From positions 1 to 11,895 of the forward strand of contig DCWA01000016.1 of NCBI GenBank assembly GCA_002327445.1: a DNA stretch of 11,895 nucleotides, given 5' to 3'. The stretch comes from Desulfobacteraceae bacterium UBA2174. Lineage in GTDB: Bacteria > Desulfobacterota > Desulfobacteria > Desulfobacterales > UBA2174. Shown here in pieces: positions 1 through 7,102 of this stretch. Both the position numbers and the translations under genes were made by a program. Every line of letters starts with the position of its first letter. Positions within the stretch are counted from its first letter, which is position 1. The notes below the pieces were generated by a model, which was given only the letters and a program-made list of their open reading frames with translations, was not told the origin of the DNA and searched no databases.

Positions 1-4
1 TGAA

Positions 5-97
5 AGTTAATCCGTGCCCCGGGCATAGCCGTGCGCCCGAGAGACTTTCGGGCATAACGCACCCCGAAATTTCTGCTTGACTTTGGACGGATTAACT
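5..97. repeat. Palindromic element bounded by an 11-bp perfect inverted repeat
   Basis: The arm AGTTAATCCGT (5-15) is the exact reverse complement of ACGGATTAACT (87-97). Inside lie two mutually exclusive pairings: GCCCGA (35-40) with TCGGGC (48-53), and TTTCGGG (46-52) with CCCGAAA (63-69). This nested palindrome of about 93 bp looks like a REP- or MITE-like extragenic element. No open reading frame or transposase is present, and I cannot see whether other copies exist. The element may be cut off by the window edge on the left. Confidence 0.5.
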
Positions 98-239
98 CCT
101 CGGGATGACAGGGGAGGAGTTCTTGCCTCGGGATGACAGAGGGGATGGCCCTGCTCCTCGGGATGACAGAGGGGATGGCCCTGCTCCTCGGGATGACAGA
201 GGGGATGGCCCTGCTCCTCGGGACGACAGGGGGAATGAC
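98..239. repeat. 30-bp tandem repeat array (minisatellite)
   Basis: Three identical 30-bp units beginning CCTCGGGATGACAG start at 126, 156 and 186. They are flanked by a diverged 28-bp unit at 98-125 and a diverged partial unit at 216-239. The identity of the central copies suggests recent slippage or homogenisation. Units abut directly with no unique spacers, so this is not CRISPR. Because 30 is a multiple of three, both strands show short repetitive open frames, which I regard as artefacts. Confidence 0.85.
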
Positions 240-268
240 GCAAATTACTTTTTATTCCAGTAATTTGC
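240..268. repeat. AT-rich perfect hairpin between two tandem arrays
   Basis: GCAAATTACT (240-249) and AGTAATTTGC (259-268) form a perfect 10-bp inverted repeat around a 9-nt loop. It lies exactly where the 30-bp array ends, and the degenerate start of the 16-bp array follows. It is AT-rich and has no T-tract specific to one strand, so a rho-independent terminator is unlikely. It could be the end of an inserted element or an extragenic stem-loop. Confidence 0.55.
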
Positions 269-305
269 AACTTTTATCACTCGCCACATCAATCACTTCC
301 GTTTT

Positions 306-433
306 CCAACTTTAGTCATTCCAACTTTAGTCACTTTAGTCACTCCCAACTTTAGTCACTCCCAACTTTAGTCACTCGTAACTTTAGTCACTTTAGTCAC
401 TCCCAACTTTAGTCACTCCTACTTCAGCCACTC
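306..433. repeat. 16-bp tandem repeat array reaching the putA stop
   Basis: The unit is CCAACTTTAGTCACTC. Clean copies start at 346, 362 and 403, with a shortened copy at 306-320. Two 25-bp versions (321-345 and 378-402) carry an internal duplication of TTTAGTCAC. Weaker copies extend left to about 269. A degenerate last unit (419-433) overlaps the final codons and TGA of putA (424-426). There are no unique spacers. Function is unknown; extragenic minisatellites of this sort are common in deltaproteobacterial genomes, to my knowledge. Confidence 0.8.
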
Positions 434-3400
434 ATCCCGCCCCTCTCGCCCAAATTCCCGTAGCGGTGGTAATTGTCGCAGATGCTCTGCTCCCGGAAAT
501 ACTGGAGCAGTTCGAGCCGCCCCTCCATCCGCACCGGGGTGCGCGACACGTAGAAGCCGGTCCTGGCAGCCGCTTCCATCACGGTGGCCGGAACGCGGTC
601 CGCCGCGGCGTAGCGAATGCGCTGGACCTCGGGCAGGTAGCGCACCAGTTGGACATCCGTCTGGCGCACCAGGGCCGCGTCCCCCACGATCCGTTTTCCC
701 TCGGGGCCCTTCAAAAAATCGGTAACCGCGTTGTGCAGGCCCTCCGGAATGCTGACCACCGATAGGCATTCGGCGACCCGGGCGGCGGCGATGCGTCCCA
801 ACACCTCGAAAAAACTGTCGTTCTCGTGAAGCCGGATCAACACCCGGCCCACCGGCAGGTAGCGCAGGAAATTGTCCTGGCCGCGCAGGTGAAAGAAGTC
901 CGTCTCGCCGGAAAAAGTCCGCTCGTGGTGATACAGGTAGCTCTGGATGGCCACCACCGTTTTGTGGAGATCGTCGCGGTAGGGGCGGTGCTTGCCCCAC
1001 ATCAGCTCCAGGCGCCACTGCCGGGCCTGCCGCAGCAGCTCGCTGTCATTCCGGATCGGCCCGATGGGCGGCTCGGCAATCTCCTCGATATCCATGAACT
1101 GGGTGACGTAGTTCGGGCCGCCCACCTTGATGCCGGCTCCCAGGGCCGATTTCCCCATGCCGCCGAAGGGCTGGCGCAGGACCACGGCGCCGGTGGTGCC
1201 GCGATTGATGTAGAGGTTGCCGGCCTGGATGGTCCTTTTCCAGCGGTTCTGCTCCCGCTTGTCCAGGCTCTCCAGGCCCGAGGTGAGCCCGTAGCCGGTC
1301 TGGTTGACGAGGGCGATGGCGTGGTCCAGGTCCTCGGCCTCCATCACGGCCAGCAGCGGCCCGAAAAACTCGGTCATGTGGGTGAAGCCGCCCGGCGTGA
1401 CATCGTACTTGATCCCGGGCGTCCACAGGTGCGGGTTGTCGTCGATCATCCGGGGCTTCAGGGCCCAGGTTTCTCCGGGCTCCAGGGTGGTGAGGGCCCG
1501 GAGCAGGTCCTTGCCGGGCCGGTGGACCAGCGGCCCCATCTTGTGGCGGAAGCGCCAGGCCGAACCGGTCTTGAAGCTGGCGGCGGCGTCCACCAGTTGG
1601 GCCTTGAAATGGGCGTCCGCGTAGACCTCCTTCTCCAGAATCAGCAGCGAGGTGGCGGAGCATTTCTGGCCCGCGTTGCCGAAGGCCGACTGGATCACGT
1701 TCTTGATGGCCTGGTCCCGGTCGGCCATGGCGGTGACGATGGTGGCGTTCTTGCCGCCGGTTTCGGCCGCCAGCATCACCCCGGGACGCGCCTGGAGGAT
1801 GCGCAGGCCCGTCTCGGTGCCGCCGGTGAGAATGATGGCGTCCACGTCCGGGTCCGTGGTCAAGGCCGCGCCGGTCTCGTCGCCGGTGCAGGGCAGAAAT
1901 TGCAGCGTGTGGCGCGACACGCCGGCCCGCCACAGGCATTGGCACAGCTCCCAGCCCACCATGGCCGCCGCCGAGGCCGGCTTGAAAATCACGGTGTTGC
2001 CCGCCGCCAGCGCCGCCAGGATACCGCCGCAGGGAATGGCGATGGGAAAATTCCACGGGGTGATGACCAGAACAACCCCCTTGCCCCGGCACCGCAGGTG
2101 CGGCCGGTCGTCGAAGGAGCGCACCGAGAACGGGTAGTACTCGGCGAAATCCACCGCCTCGGAGACTTCCACGTCCGCCTCGGTGAACACCTTGCCGGTA
2201 TTGGCGGCCGCGGCGCCGATGAGCCGGCCCCGGGCCCGGCGGATCTCCATGGCCGCCCGGGAGAGGATCTCGTGGCGCTGCCGGGCCGTCTTCTCCCGCC
2301 ACCGGTCGGGGTCCGCCTTGGCGGTGGCCACGGCCAGGCGGGCGTCTTCGGCCCCGGCCAGGGCGCAGCGGCCCACGCCGACCGACACGCCCGTCTGCGC
2401 GTCGATTTTGGACAGATCGACGTATTCCCGGATTCGGCGGTCCTCGAAAATCTCCCGCCCCGCCACCACCAGTGGAATGTCCGGGGATGCGTTGTTTTCC
2501 CACTGGCGGCGGATTTCCTCGGCCCAGCGGCGGTTGCCGGGACAGGACCAGTCCGTGTCCGGTTCGTTGTAAAACTGGCTGTGGTGAAAGGTGCCCGTGT
2601 CCGCGGGGAAGGTCTCGCTGGTGCGGTCCTGGATCCGGTGAGGCGCATCGGCGGCCTTGTCCATGCGGGCCACGGAAGCCAGAAACCGCTCCCGCAGAAA
2701 CCGCCATGCCGTGGAATCCGTCCGGAGCCGGCTGGCGTGGCGCAAAAAATTTTCCGAGGCCGTGTTCTCGTCCAGGCGCCGGATCAGATAGGCGATGGCG
2801 TTGATGAATTCTTCCTTCCGGGCCACCGGGGCATAGACCAGCACATCCCCGGAGGCCTCGGTGAGGGCCCGGCGCACGTGGTCGGCCATGCCCTCGAGCA
2901 TCTCGAAATGGAAATGCGCCGTCACCTGCCGCGCCTCGGCCAGCTTGCGGGCGAAAGCCAGTTCGAAGAGGTTGTGGGAGGCGACGCCCAACCGCACCGC
3001 CGCGATGTTTTCCGGGCGCATGCCGAACTCCACCATGCGCTTGTAGTTGGCGTCCGTCTCCACCTTGGAGGTGTAGGTCGCCAGGGGCCAGTTGAACAGG
3101 GACGCCTCCACCTGCTCCATTTCCATGTTGGCGCCCTTGACGATGCGCAGCCGGATCGGGCTGCCGCCGTCCGCCACCCGTCGTCTGGCCCACTCGGTCA
3201 ACTCCTGCTGGATGGCAAAGGAATCGGGCAGGTAGGCCTGGAGCACGATGCCGGCGCTGTAATGTTTGAATTGCGGCTGATCCAGGGTTTGCGTGAAGGC
3301 CGCCCGGGTGATGCCCAGGTCGCGGTACTCCTCCATGTCGAGGTTGACGAACTTGGGCACCGGGGTGCCGTCCGGCCGCACGAAGCGGTTTTCGGCCGCC

Positions 3401-4035
3401 ACCGCGTAAAGTTCCGATAGCCTTTCCACCAGGGTGGAGACGGTGTGATCGAAGGCGATGGGATGGATCTGGGAATAGATGGTGGAAATTTTGACCGAAA
3501 TGTATTCGATGGCCGGATTCTTGAGATCCGCGATGTAGGTATCGAGCCGCCGGCGGGCCTCGGTTTCGCCCAGCAGGGCTTCGCCGAGATGGTTGATGTT
3601 CACCCGCACACCCTCCTGTTTGCGCTTTTCCAGGTATGCGCGCAGGGCATCGGCCTCGCCGGGAATGATGGCGCGACTGCTGTTCTCGCGCATCTTCTCG
3701 ATCATCTTCGGCACGGTGAGGCCGGGAAACAGCTTGCCCGGCCCCAGAAACATCTGGATCATCAGCCGGTCCACGGTGGAGAAGAAATCCGGGATCCCGT
3801 GGGACCGAAGGATGGCGCTGACCTGGTCGGCCACCCGGCCGGGATCGTGGGAACGGAAACTCTGGTCGATCATCCGGGTGAGCACCACCTTGTCCATCGG
3901 GCGGTCCATCAGGCGCTGCATCTGTTCCTGGATCGCCTTCTCCTCGTCGGTGAGCAATGCGTTGGCCCGGTCCTGCCAGACGCGGGCCAGGTCGAGGGCG
4001 TCCTTGACGATCGATTCCATTGTTTCAGGTTTCAT
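424..4035 (-). CDS. putA: Bifunctional proline dehydrogenase / L-glutamate gamma-semialdehyde dehydrogenase
   Basis: This enzyme oxidises proline to glutamate in two steps: FAD-dependent proline dehydrogenase, then NAD-dependent aldehyde dehydrogenase on the P5C hydrolysis product. The protein is 1203 residues. An N-terminal helical arm (1-110) leads to the PRODH barrel (about 115-470), with VKGAN at 299-303, SHN at 353-355, MLEGMAD at 379-385 and YLIRRLDEN at 416-424, whose Arg pair matches the carboxylate-binding Args of E. coli PutA. The ALDH domain (about 490-1000) has TPWNFP (659-664), TGGTETG (737-743), catalytic Glu758 in AETGGKN and nucleophile Cys792 in GQKCSAT. A C-terminal region of about 200 residues ends with NYHRYGNLG (1188-1196). 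There is no N-terminal ribbon-helix-helix domain, so it should not be an autorepressor like E. coli PutA. I chose the start at 4035 because GGAGGG lies 8 nt upstream; an in-frame ATG at 4119 lacks this support. It appears to be transcribed alone. Confidence 0.96.
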   Translation of the reverse strand: MKPETMESIVKDALDLARVWQDRANALLTDEEKAIQEQMQRLMDRPMDKVVLTRMIDQSFRSHDPGRVADQVSAILRSHGIPDFFSTVDRLMIQMFLGPGKLFPGLTVPKMIEKMRENSSRAIIPGEADALRAYLEKRKQEGVRVNINHLGEALLGETEARRRLDTYIADLKNPAIEYISVKISTIYSQIHPIAFDHTVSTLVERLSELYAVAAENRFVRPDGTPVPKFVNLDMEEYRDLGITRAAFTQTLDQPQFKHYSAGIVLQAYLPDSFAIQQELTEWARRRVADGGSPIRLRIVKGANMEMEQVEASLFNWPLATYTSKVETDANYKRMVEFGMRPENIAAVRLGVASHNLFELAFARKLAEARQVTAHFHFEMLEGMADHVRRALTEASGDVLVYAPVARKEEFINAIAYLIRRLDENTASENFLRHASRLRTDSTAWRFLRERFLASVARMDKAADAPHRIQDRTSETFPADTGTFHHSQFYNEPDTDWSCPGNRRWAEEIRRQWENNASPDIPLVVAGREIFEDRRIREYVDLSKIDAQTGVSVGVGRCALAGAEDARLAVATAKADPDRWREKTARQRHEILSRAAMEIRRARGRLIGAAAANTGKVFTEADVEVSEAVDFAEYYPFSVRSFDDRPHLRCRGKGVVLVITPWNFPIAIPCGGILAALAAGNTVIFKPASAAAMVGWELCQCLWRAGVSRHTLQFLPCTGDETGAALTTDPDVDAIILTGGTETGLRILQARPGVMLAAETGGKNATIVTAMADRDQAIKNVIQSAFGNAGQKCSATSLLILEKEVYADAHFKAQLVDAAASFKTGSAWRFRHKMGPLVHRPGKDLLRALTTLEPGETWALKPRMIDDNPHLWTPGIKYDVTPGGFTHMTEFFGPLLAVMEAEDLDHAIALVNQTGYGLTSGLESLDKREQNRWKRTIQAGNLYINRGTTGAVVLRQPFGGMGKSALGAGIKVGGPNYVTQFMDIEEIAEPPIGPIRNDSELLRQARQWRLELMWGKHRPYRDDLHKTVVAIQSYLYHHERTFSGETDFFHLRGQDNFLRYLPVGRVLIRLHENDSFFEVLGRIAAARVAECLSVVSIPEGLHNAVTDFLKGPEGKRIVGDAALVRQTDVQLVRYLPEVQRIRYAAADRVPATVMEAAARTGFYVSRTPVRMEGRLELLQYFREQSICDNYHRYGNLGERGGMSG

Positions 4036-4043
4036 TGTCGCAT

Positions 4044-4049
4044 CCCTCC
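4044..4049 (-). promoter_or_regulatory. Ribosome binding site of putA
   Basis: GGAGGG on the minus strand, 8 nt before the ATG at 4035. It decides between this start and the in-frame ATG 84 bp further upstream. Confidence 0.8.
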
Positions 4050-4095
4050 ATCGATGGCATTCTTCACTGGGTGGGTCGGCCGGCAACCGGATCTC

Positions 4096-4120
4096 GATGC
4101 CGGCGGCGGAATCCGGCATC
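4096..4120. promoter_or_regulatory. Perfect 8-bp inverted repeat upstream of putA
   Basis: GATGCCGG (4096-4103) and CCGGCATC (4113-4120) are perfect reverse complements separated by 9 nt, 61 bp ahead of the putA start. The position suits an operator or a leader hairpin. Since this PutA has no DNA-binding domain, any regulation would need a separate protein. I saw no convincing sigma-70 or sigma-54 promoter for putA in 4036-4318. Confidence 0.35.
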
Positions 4121-4173
4121 CAACTTCAACCCGTGTCGCGGCATCCCGCTTATGAATCGTCTCCGGGCACCCT

Positions 4174-4203
4174 GCCACCGGCCGCCGGGAAGCGGCGGGT
4201 GGC
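4174..4203. terminator. GC-rich stem-loop between ktrA and putA
   Basis: GCCACC (4174-4179) pairs with GGTGGC (4198-4203), and CGCCG (4183-4187) with CGGCG (4193-4197), giving an 11-bp stem with a 3-nt bulge and a 5-nt loop. It lies about 115 bp downstream of the ktrA stop in the direction of transcription. No T-tract follows, so rho-independent termination is only a possibility; it may equally be a leader structure of putA. Confidence 0.25.
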
Positions 4204-4318
4204 TCGGGCATTGAATGACAACTTTGAGGCTTCTCTACGATTACATCATTTCAGGAAAGGATTGAACGGATATCGCGCCGCGAGGAGGGTCCGGTGGCAC
4301 TGGAGAAAGGGTTTTCCG

Positions 4319-4975
4319 TCACTTCAATTCTTTGATTTTCTTGATATCTTCAGACTTGCCGAGCATCATCAGAATGTCGCTATCCTTGATGACGAATTCC
4401 GCCGGTGGCACCAGCCGGAAATTCGGGGGGACCAGCTCCTTGATGGCGATGACATGCACGTTGTACTTGGCCCGCAGATTCAACTCCTTGAGGCTTTTCC
4501 CGATGAATTTGCGCGGGGGATCGACCTGGACCAGGTCGAACTCCTCGGCCAAGGGAATGAAATCGATCATGTTGGGCCTGGACAGGGAACGCGACACGCG
4601 GATGGCCGAGTCCTTTTCCGGGTGAATGACGGTGGTGGCGCCGACCTTCTTCAGAATCTTGGCGTGGTCCTCGTCCAGGGCCTTGGCCAGGATCTGCTTG
4701 ACCCCGATCTCCTGCAAATAAAGGCAGATCAGGATGCTGGTACTGATCCGGGTACCGGTGGAAACGATGACTCCGTCCATGTTTTCGAACCCGAAACTCT
4801 GGATGGCCTTCTTGTCCAGGGCATCCATCACCAGCGCTTCGGTGGAGTGGGGAGAGATGGCCTGGACCCGGGCCTTGTCGGTATCGATGGCCACCACTTC
4901 GTTGCCGTCTTCAAAGAGGGCCTTGGCCGCATGGAAGCCGAAATTGCCCAGGCCGATCACTGCAAACCGTTTCAT
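4319..4975 (-). CDS. ktrA: Potassium uptake regulatory subunit, RCK (TrkA/KtrA) family
   Basis: Cytoplasmic nucleotide-binding subunit that gates the KtrB potassium channel, in known systems as an octameric ring. The protein has 218 residues, close to the usual KtrA length of about 220 and half the length of two-domain TrkA. The RCK_N Rossmann domain (1-135) begins with the dinucleotide motif GLGNFG (8-13) and the acidic end of strand 2, AIDTDKARV (29-37). The RCK_C domain (about 136-218) follows. ATP/ADP binding is known for the family; specificity cannot be read here. The ATG at 4973-4975 lies 15 bp after the ktrB stop, and GGGAG in that gap serves as ribosome site. It is the last gene of the three-gene operon. 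Confidence 0.92.
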   Translation of the reverse strand: MKRFAVIGLGNFGFHAAKALFEDGNEVVAIDTDKARVQAISPHSTEALVMDALDKKAIQSFGFENMDGVIVSTGTRISTSILICLYLQEIGVKQILAKALDEDHAKILKKVGATTVIHPEKDSAIRVSRSLSRPNMIDFIPLAEEFDLVQVDPPRKFIGKSLKELNLRAKYNVHVIAIKELVPPNFRLVPPAEFVIKDSDILMMLGKSEDIKKIKELK

Positions 4976-4990
4976 GATATGTTCGCTCCC

Positions 4991-6361
4991 TTATCCGATC
5001 ATCAAGTTCTCTTCGGCGTATTCGTATCCGTTGGCCGCGGCGGCCCCCGTGATGACGTAAGCGAAGGTCAGCACGCCGACCCGGCCGATGATCATCATCA
5101 GGACGATCCAGGATTTGCCCCAGGTGCCGAGCAGCGGCGTGGTGTTCATCGAGAGTCCCACCGTGCCGAAAGCGGATACGGTTTCAAACAGACAATGCAA
5201 AAAGCCCGGCGCCGGTCTCCCAGCCCCTCCACCGGAAAGGGCCCTGCCGGCCAGCAGCATGAACAGCACCAGCGCGATGAGGCCCACGGAGACGAGAAGC
5301 AGGGCGATGCTCCGGTTCACCGCGTCCTCCGGCACGCTCTTGTGAAAAAGAAGCACCCGTTTGCGATTGCGGATCCGGCTGATCGTCAGGGCGATGATCA
5401 CCGCCAGGGTGGTGGTCTTGACCCCTCCGCCGCAGGAACCGGGCGAGGCCCCGAAAAACATCAGCAGAATCATCACCGCCAATGTGGCATCCTGCAGCGC
5501 GCCGATGTCCACCGTATTGAACCCGGCGGTGCGGCAGGTGATGGACTGGAACAGCGGCACCAGGAACCGGGCGGCCGAGGAACCTTCCGCATCGTATAGG
5601 CCCCTTGGCTCCAGCAGGGCGAACATCAGGGCGCCGGCCGCGATGAGCGCCAGCGTGGTTGTCAGCACCGTCCTGGCGTGGATGGAAAGCCGGTTCCACC
5701 GCCAGGGGTGGGCGAGATGGCCTTTCAGTTCATAGATCACCGGGAAACCGATCCCGCCGAGGACGATCAGCGCGCAAATGGTGAGGTTGACCGCGATGTC
5801 GCCGCGCCAGCCCATCAGGTTGTCCGCAAATAGGGAAAAACCCGCGTTGCAAAAGGCGGAAACACTGTGAAATACCGCCGTGTAGATCGCCCGGGGCCAG
5901 GGCATCATCCCGTGCCAGCTGGCGGCGAGCAGCACCGCCCCCACCGCTTCGGCCGCCAGGGTGAAAACGATGGTGTGCTGCACGAGGGTGAAGATGTCCT
6001 TGCGCGGCGTGTGGGCGAAGATGTCCTGCATGATCAGGCGATGGCGAAAGGAGACGCCGAGCCCGACCCAGCGGAAGAGCGCCACCGAGATGGTCATGAG
6101 CCCCAGCCCACCCACCTGGATGAGCACCAGGATCGTCAACTGCCCGAAAACGGTAAAAAAACCACCGGTGTCCACTACCACCAGACCGGTGACGCAGACC
6201 GCCGAGGTGGCCGTGAACAAGGCGTCGATCCAGCGGATGCCGCCGCCGGCGGTGGCCCAGGGCAGCATCAGGAGCGCCGTGCCCGCCAGGATCACCAGTA
6301 GAAAACTCGCCAGGATCAGGATGGCGGGGTGGAGCTTGAGGATTCGGCCGCGCAAGGTCAT
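4991..6361 (-). CDS. ktrB: Potassium uptake channel subunit, TrkH/KtrB family
   Basis: Inner-membrane K+ translocating subunit of a Ktr-type uptake system. The 456-residue protein has about eight hydrophobic segments arranged as four M1-P-M2 repeats. The four pore loops are visible: TSAVCVTGL (52-60), SAFCNAGF (168-175), CRTAGF (276-281) and SAFGTVGL (396-403). Each carries the single conserved filter Gly typical of the superfamily. GASPGSCGGGVKTTT (304-318) matches the intramembrane gating loop in the third repeat. Length fits KtrB. The start at 6361 was chosen because its ATG overlaps the upstream stop (ATGA, 6358-6361) and the channel fold begins directly; AAGGAGG lies 13 nt upstream, rather distant, which suggests translational coupling. 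An in-frame extension to 6523 encodes only low-complexity sequence antisense to known codons. Confidence 0.94.
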   Translation of the reverse strand: MTLRGRILKLHPAILILASFLLVILAGTALLMLPWATAGGGIRWIDALFTATSAVCVTGLVVVDTGGFFTVFGQLTILVLIQVGGLGLMTISVALFRWVGLGVSFRHRLIMQDIFAHTPRKDIFTLVQHTIVFTLAAEAVGAVLLAASWHGMMPWPRAIYTAVFHSVSAFCNAGFSLFADNLMGWRGDIAVNLTICALIVLGGIGFPVIYELKGHLAHPWRWNRLSIHARTVLTTTLALIAAGALMFALLEPRGLYDAEGSSAARFLVPLFQSITCRTAGFNTVDIGALQDATLAVMILLMFFGASPGSCGGGVKTTTLAVIIALTISRIRNRKRVLLFHKSVPEDAVNRSIALLLVSVGLIALVLFMLLAGRALSGGGAGRPAPGFLHCLFETVSAFGTVGLSMNTTPLLGTWGKSWIVLMMIIGRVGVLTFAYVITGAAAANGYEYAEENLMIG

Positions 6362-6930
6362 GATTGCTGCCTCGCCTCCTTGAAATAGCCGCAGTGGCGG
6401 TGGCCCGGGGTCCGGCACACCAACCGGAGCCGCTGGCCCCCCAGCACCAGGCGGTTGCCGCAAGCGCCGCAGGTGGTCACCTCGACTTCTCCCTCGAACA
6501 CCGAGGCATTCAGATAGGGGCAAAGCCGCGACAGGAGCCGCCGGATATCGAAGCGGACGGGGTATCGGGTCGCCAGATCAAACAGTTCGGAGGGAACGAG
6601 GGCTTCCTGACCCGGCCGGACGTCGACCCAATTCAACCCGGCCTTCTCCAGATCGGCGATGAGGTCCCTGTGCCAGTCGTCCAGGACCGCCAGAACGGGG
6701 ACCGCCTGGCAGGCCGGATGGTGCCGCAGGCATTGCACCAGCTCCACGAGATCGGCCCGCGCGGCTCCCCTGGCCACCGTGCCGCGGATCAGAACCATGT
6801 CAAACGGCTGAGAGGCGGCCTGATCCAGGCAAGCCAGGGCGCTGGACACCCACTGCGCCCCGTCCTCCAAAATAGGGACCGGGGTCAGGGAGACCGCCAG
6901 GATGGCGGGATGGCGGATCGGGGTCTGCAT
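6358..6930 (-). CDS. Degenerate receiver-like protein with C-terminal zinc-ribbon motif, first gene of the ktr operon
   Basis: I do not recognise this 190-residue protein as a named family. Residues about 8-107 have the alternating hydrophobic-strand/helix pattern of a response-regulator receiver. The strand-3 position usually written LLD reads DMVLIRG (44-50), so the phosphoacceptor Asp is replaced by Arg, and phosphorylation is not expected. The C-terminus has C154-x2-C157-x14-C172-x7-C180, consistent with a zinc ribbon. No membrane segment or signal peptide is seen, so it should be cytoplasmic. Its TGA overlaps the ktrB ATG by 4 bp, so it is co-translated with the channel. The start at 6930 has GAAGG 6 nt upstream and lies about 50 nt after the predicted sigma-54 start site; the longer open frame to 7110 begins upstream of that promoter. 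A regulatory or assembly role for Ktr is inference from context only. Confidence 0.75.
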   Translation of the reverse strand: MQTPIRHPAILAVSLTPVPILEDGAQWVSSALACLDQAASQPFDMVLIRGTVARGAARADLVELVQCLRHHPACQAVPVLAVLDDWHRDLIADLEKAGLNWVDVRPGQEALVPSELFDLATRYPVRFDIRRLLSRLCPYLNASVFEGEVEVTTCGACGNRLVLGGQRLRLVCRTPGHRHCGYFKEARQQS

Positions 6931-6990
6931 TGTGCACCTTCGCTCGCGAACACGAACGCGACGCCGGCCGTCGCGCGGACCAATCCGGTG

Positions 6991-7006
6991 AGCAAAACGG
7001 ATGCCA
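6991..7006 (-). promoter_or_regulatory. Predicted sigma-54 promoter of the receiver-like/ktrBA operon
   Basis: The minus strand reads TGGCATCCGTTTTGCT, against the consensus TGGCAC-R-N4-TTGCW. GG and GC are exactly 10 nt apart; only the sixth base of the -24 block and the following purine deviate. The predicted start site is near 6980, giving a leader of about 50 nt to the ATG at 6930. A sigma-70-like -10 (TATTAT, 7011-7006) with a weak -35 (TTGCTG, 7034-7029, 17-nt spacer) overlaps the same place and is an alternative. Confidence 0.6.
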
Positions 7007-7077
7007 TAATATATTTTATGTATGATTCCAGCAAGATGAGATTGAACTGGATTGCGGTTGCGCCGATGCGGGATCGG

Positions 7078-7098
7078 TTTCTTGAAAAATGCAAGAAA
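7078..7098. promoter_or_regulatory. Candidate enhancer site 1 (CTTG-N7-CAAG dyad)
   Basis: TTTCTTG (7078-7084) and CAAGAAA (7092-7098) form a perfect 7-bp inverted repeat with a 7-nt centre. The dyad centre is about 108 bp upstream of the predicted sigma-54 start site, within the usual range of NtrC-type activator sites. It shares the core CTTG-N7-CAAG with the next dyad. Confidence 0.5.
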
Positions 7099-7102
7099 GC
7101 GG

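Noticed and set aside
133..315. Small repetitive protein from the 30-bp array
   Set aside because: The repeat length is a multiple of three, so open frames on both strands are expected by chance; no ribosome site was seen.
98..433. CRISPR array
   Set aside because: The repeats abut without unique spacers, units are 16 or 30 bp, and no cas gene is present.
826..3420. 864-codon plus-strand open frame opposite putA
   Set aside because: It is antisense to a well-supported enzyme, has a low-complexity composition typical of GC-rich shadows, and shows no recognisable motif.
3593..5599. 668-codon plus-strand open frame spanning putA start, ktrA and ktrB
   Set aside because: It crosses several well-supported minus-strand genes and shows no domain.
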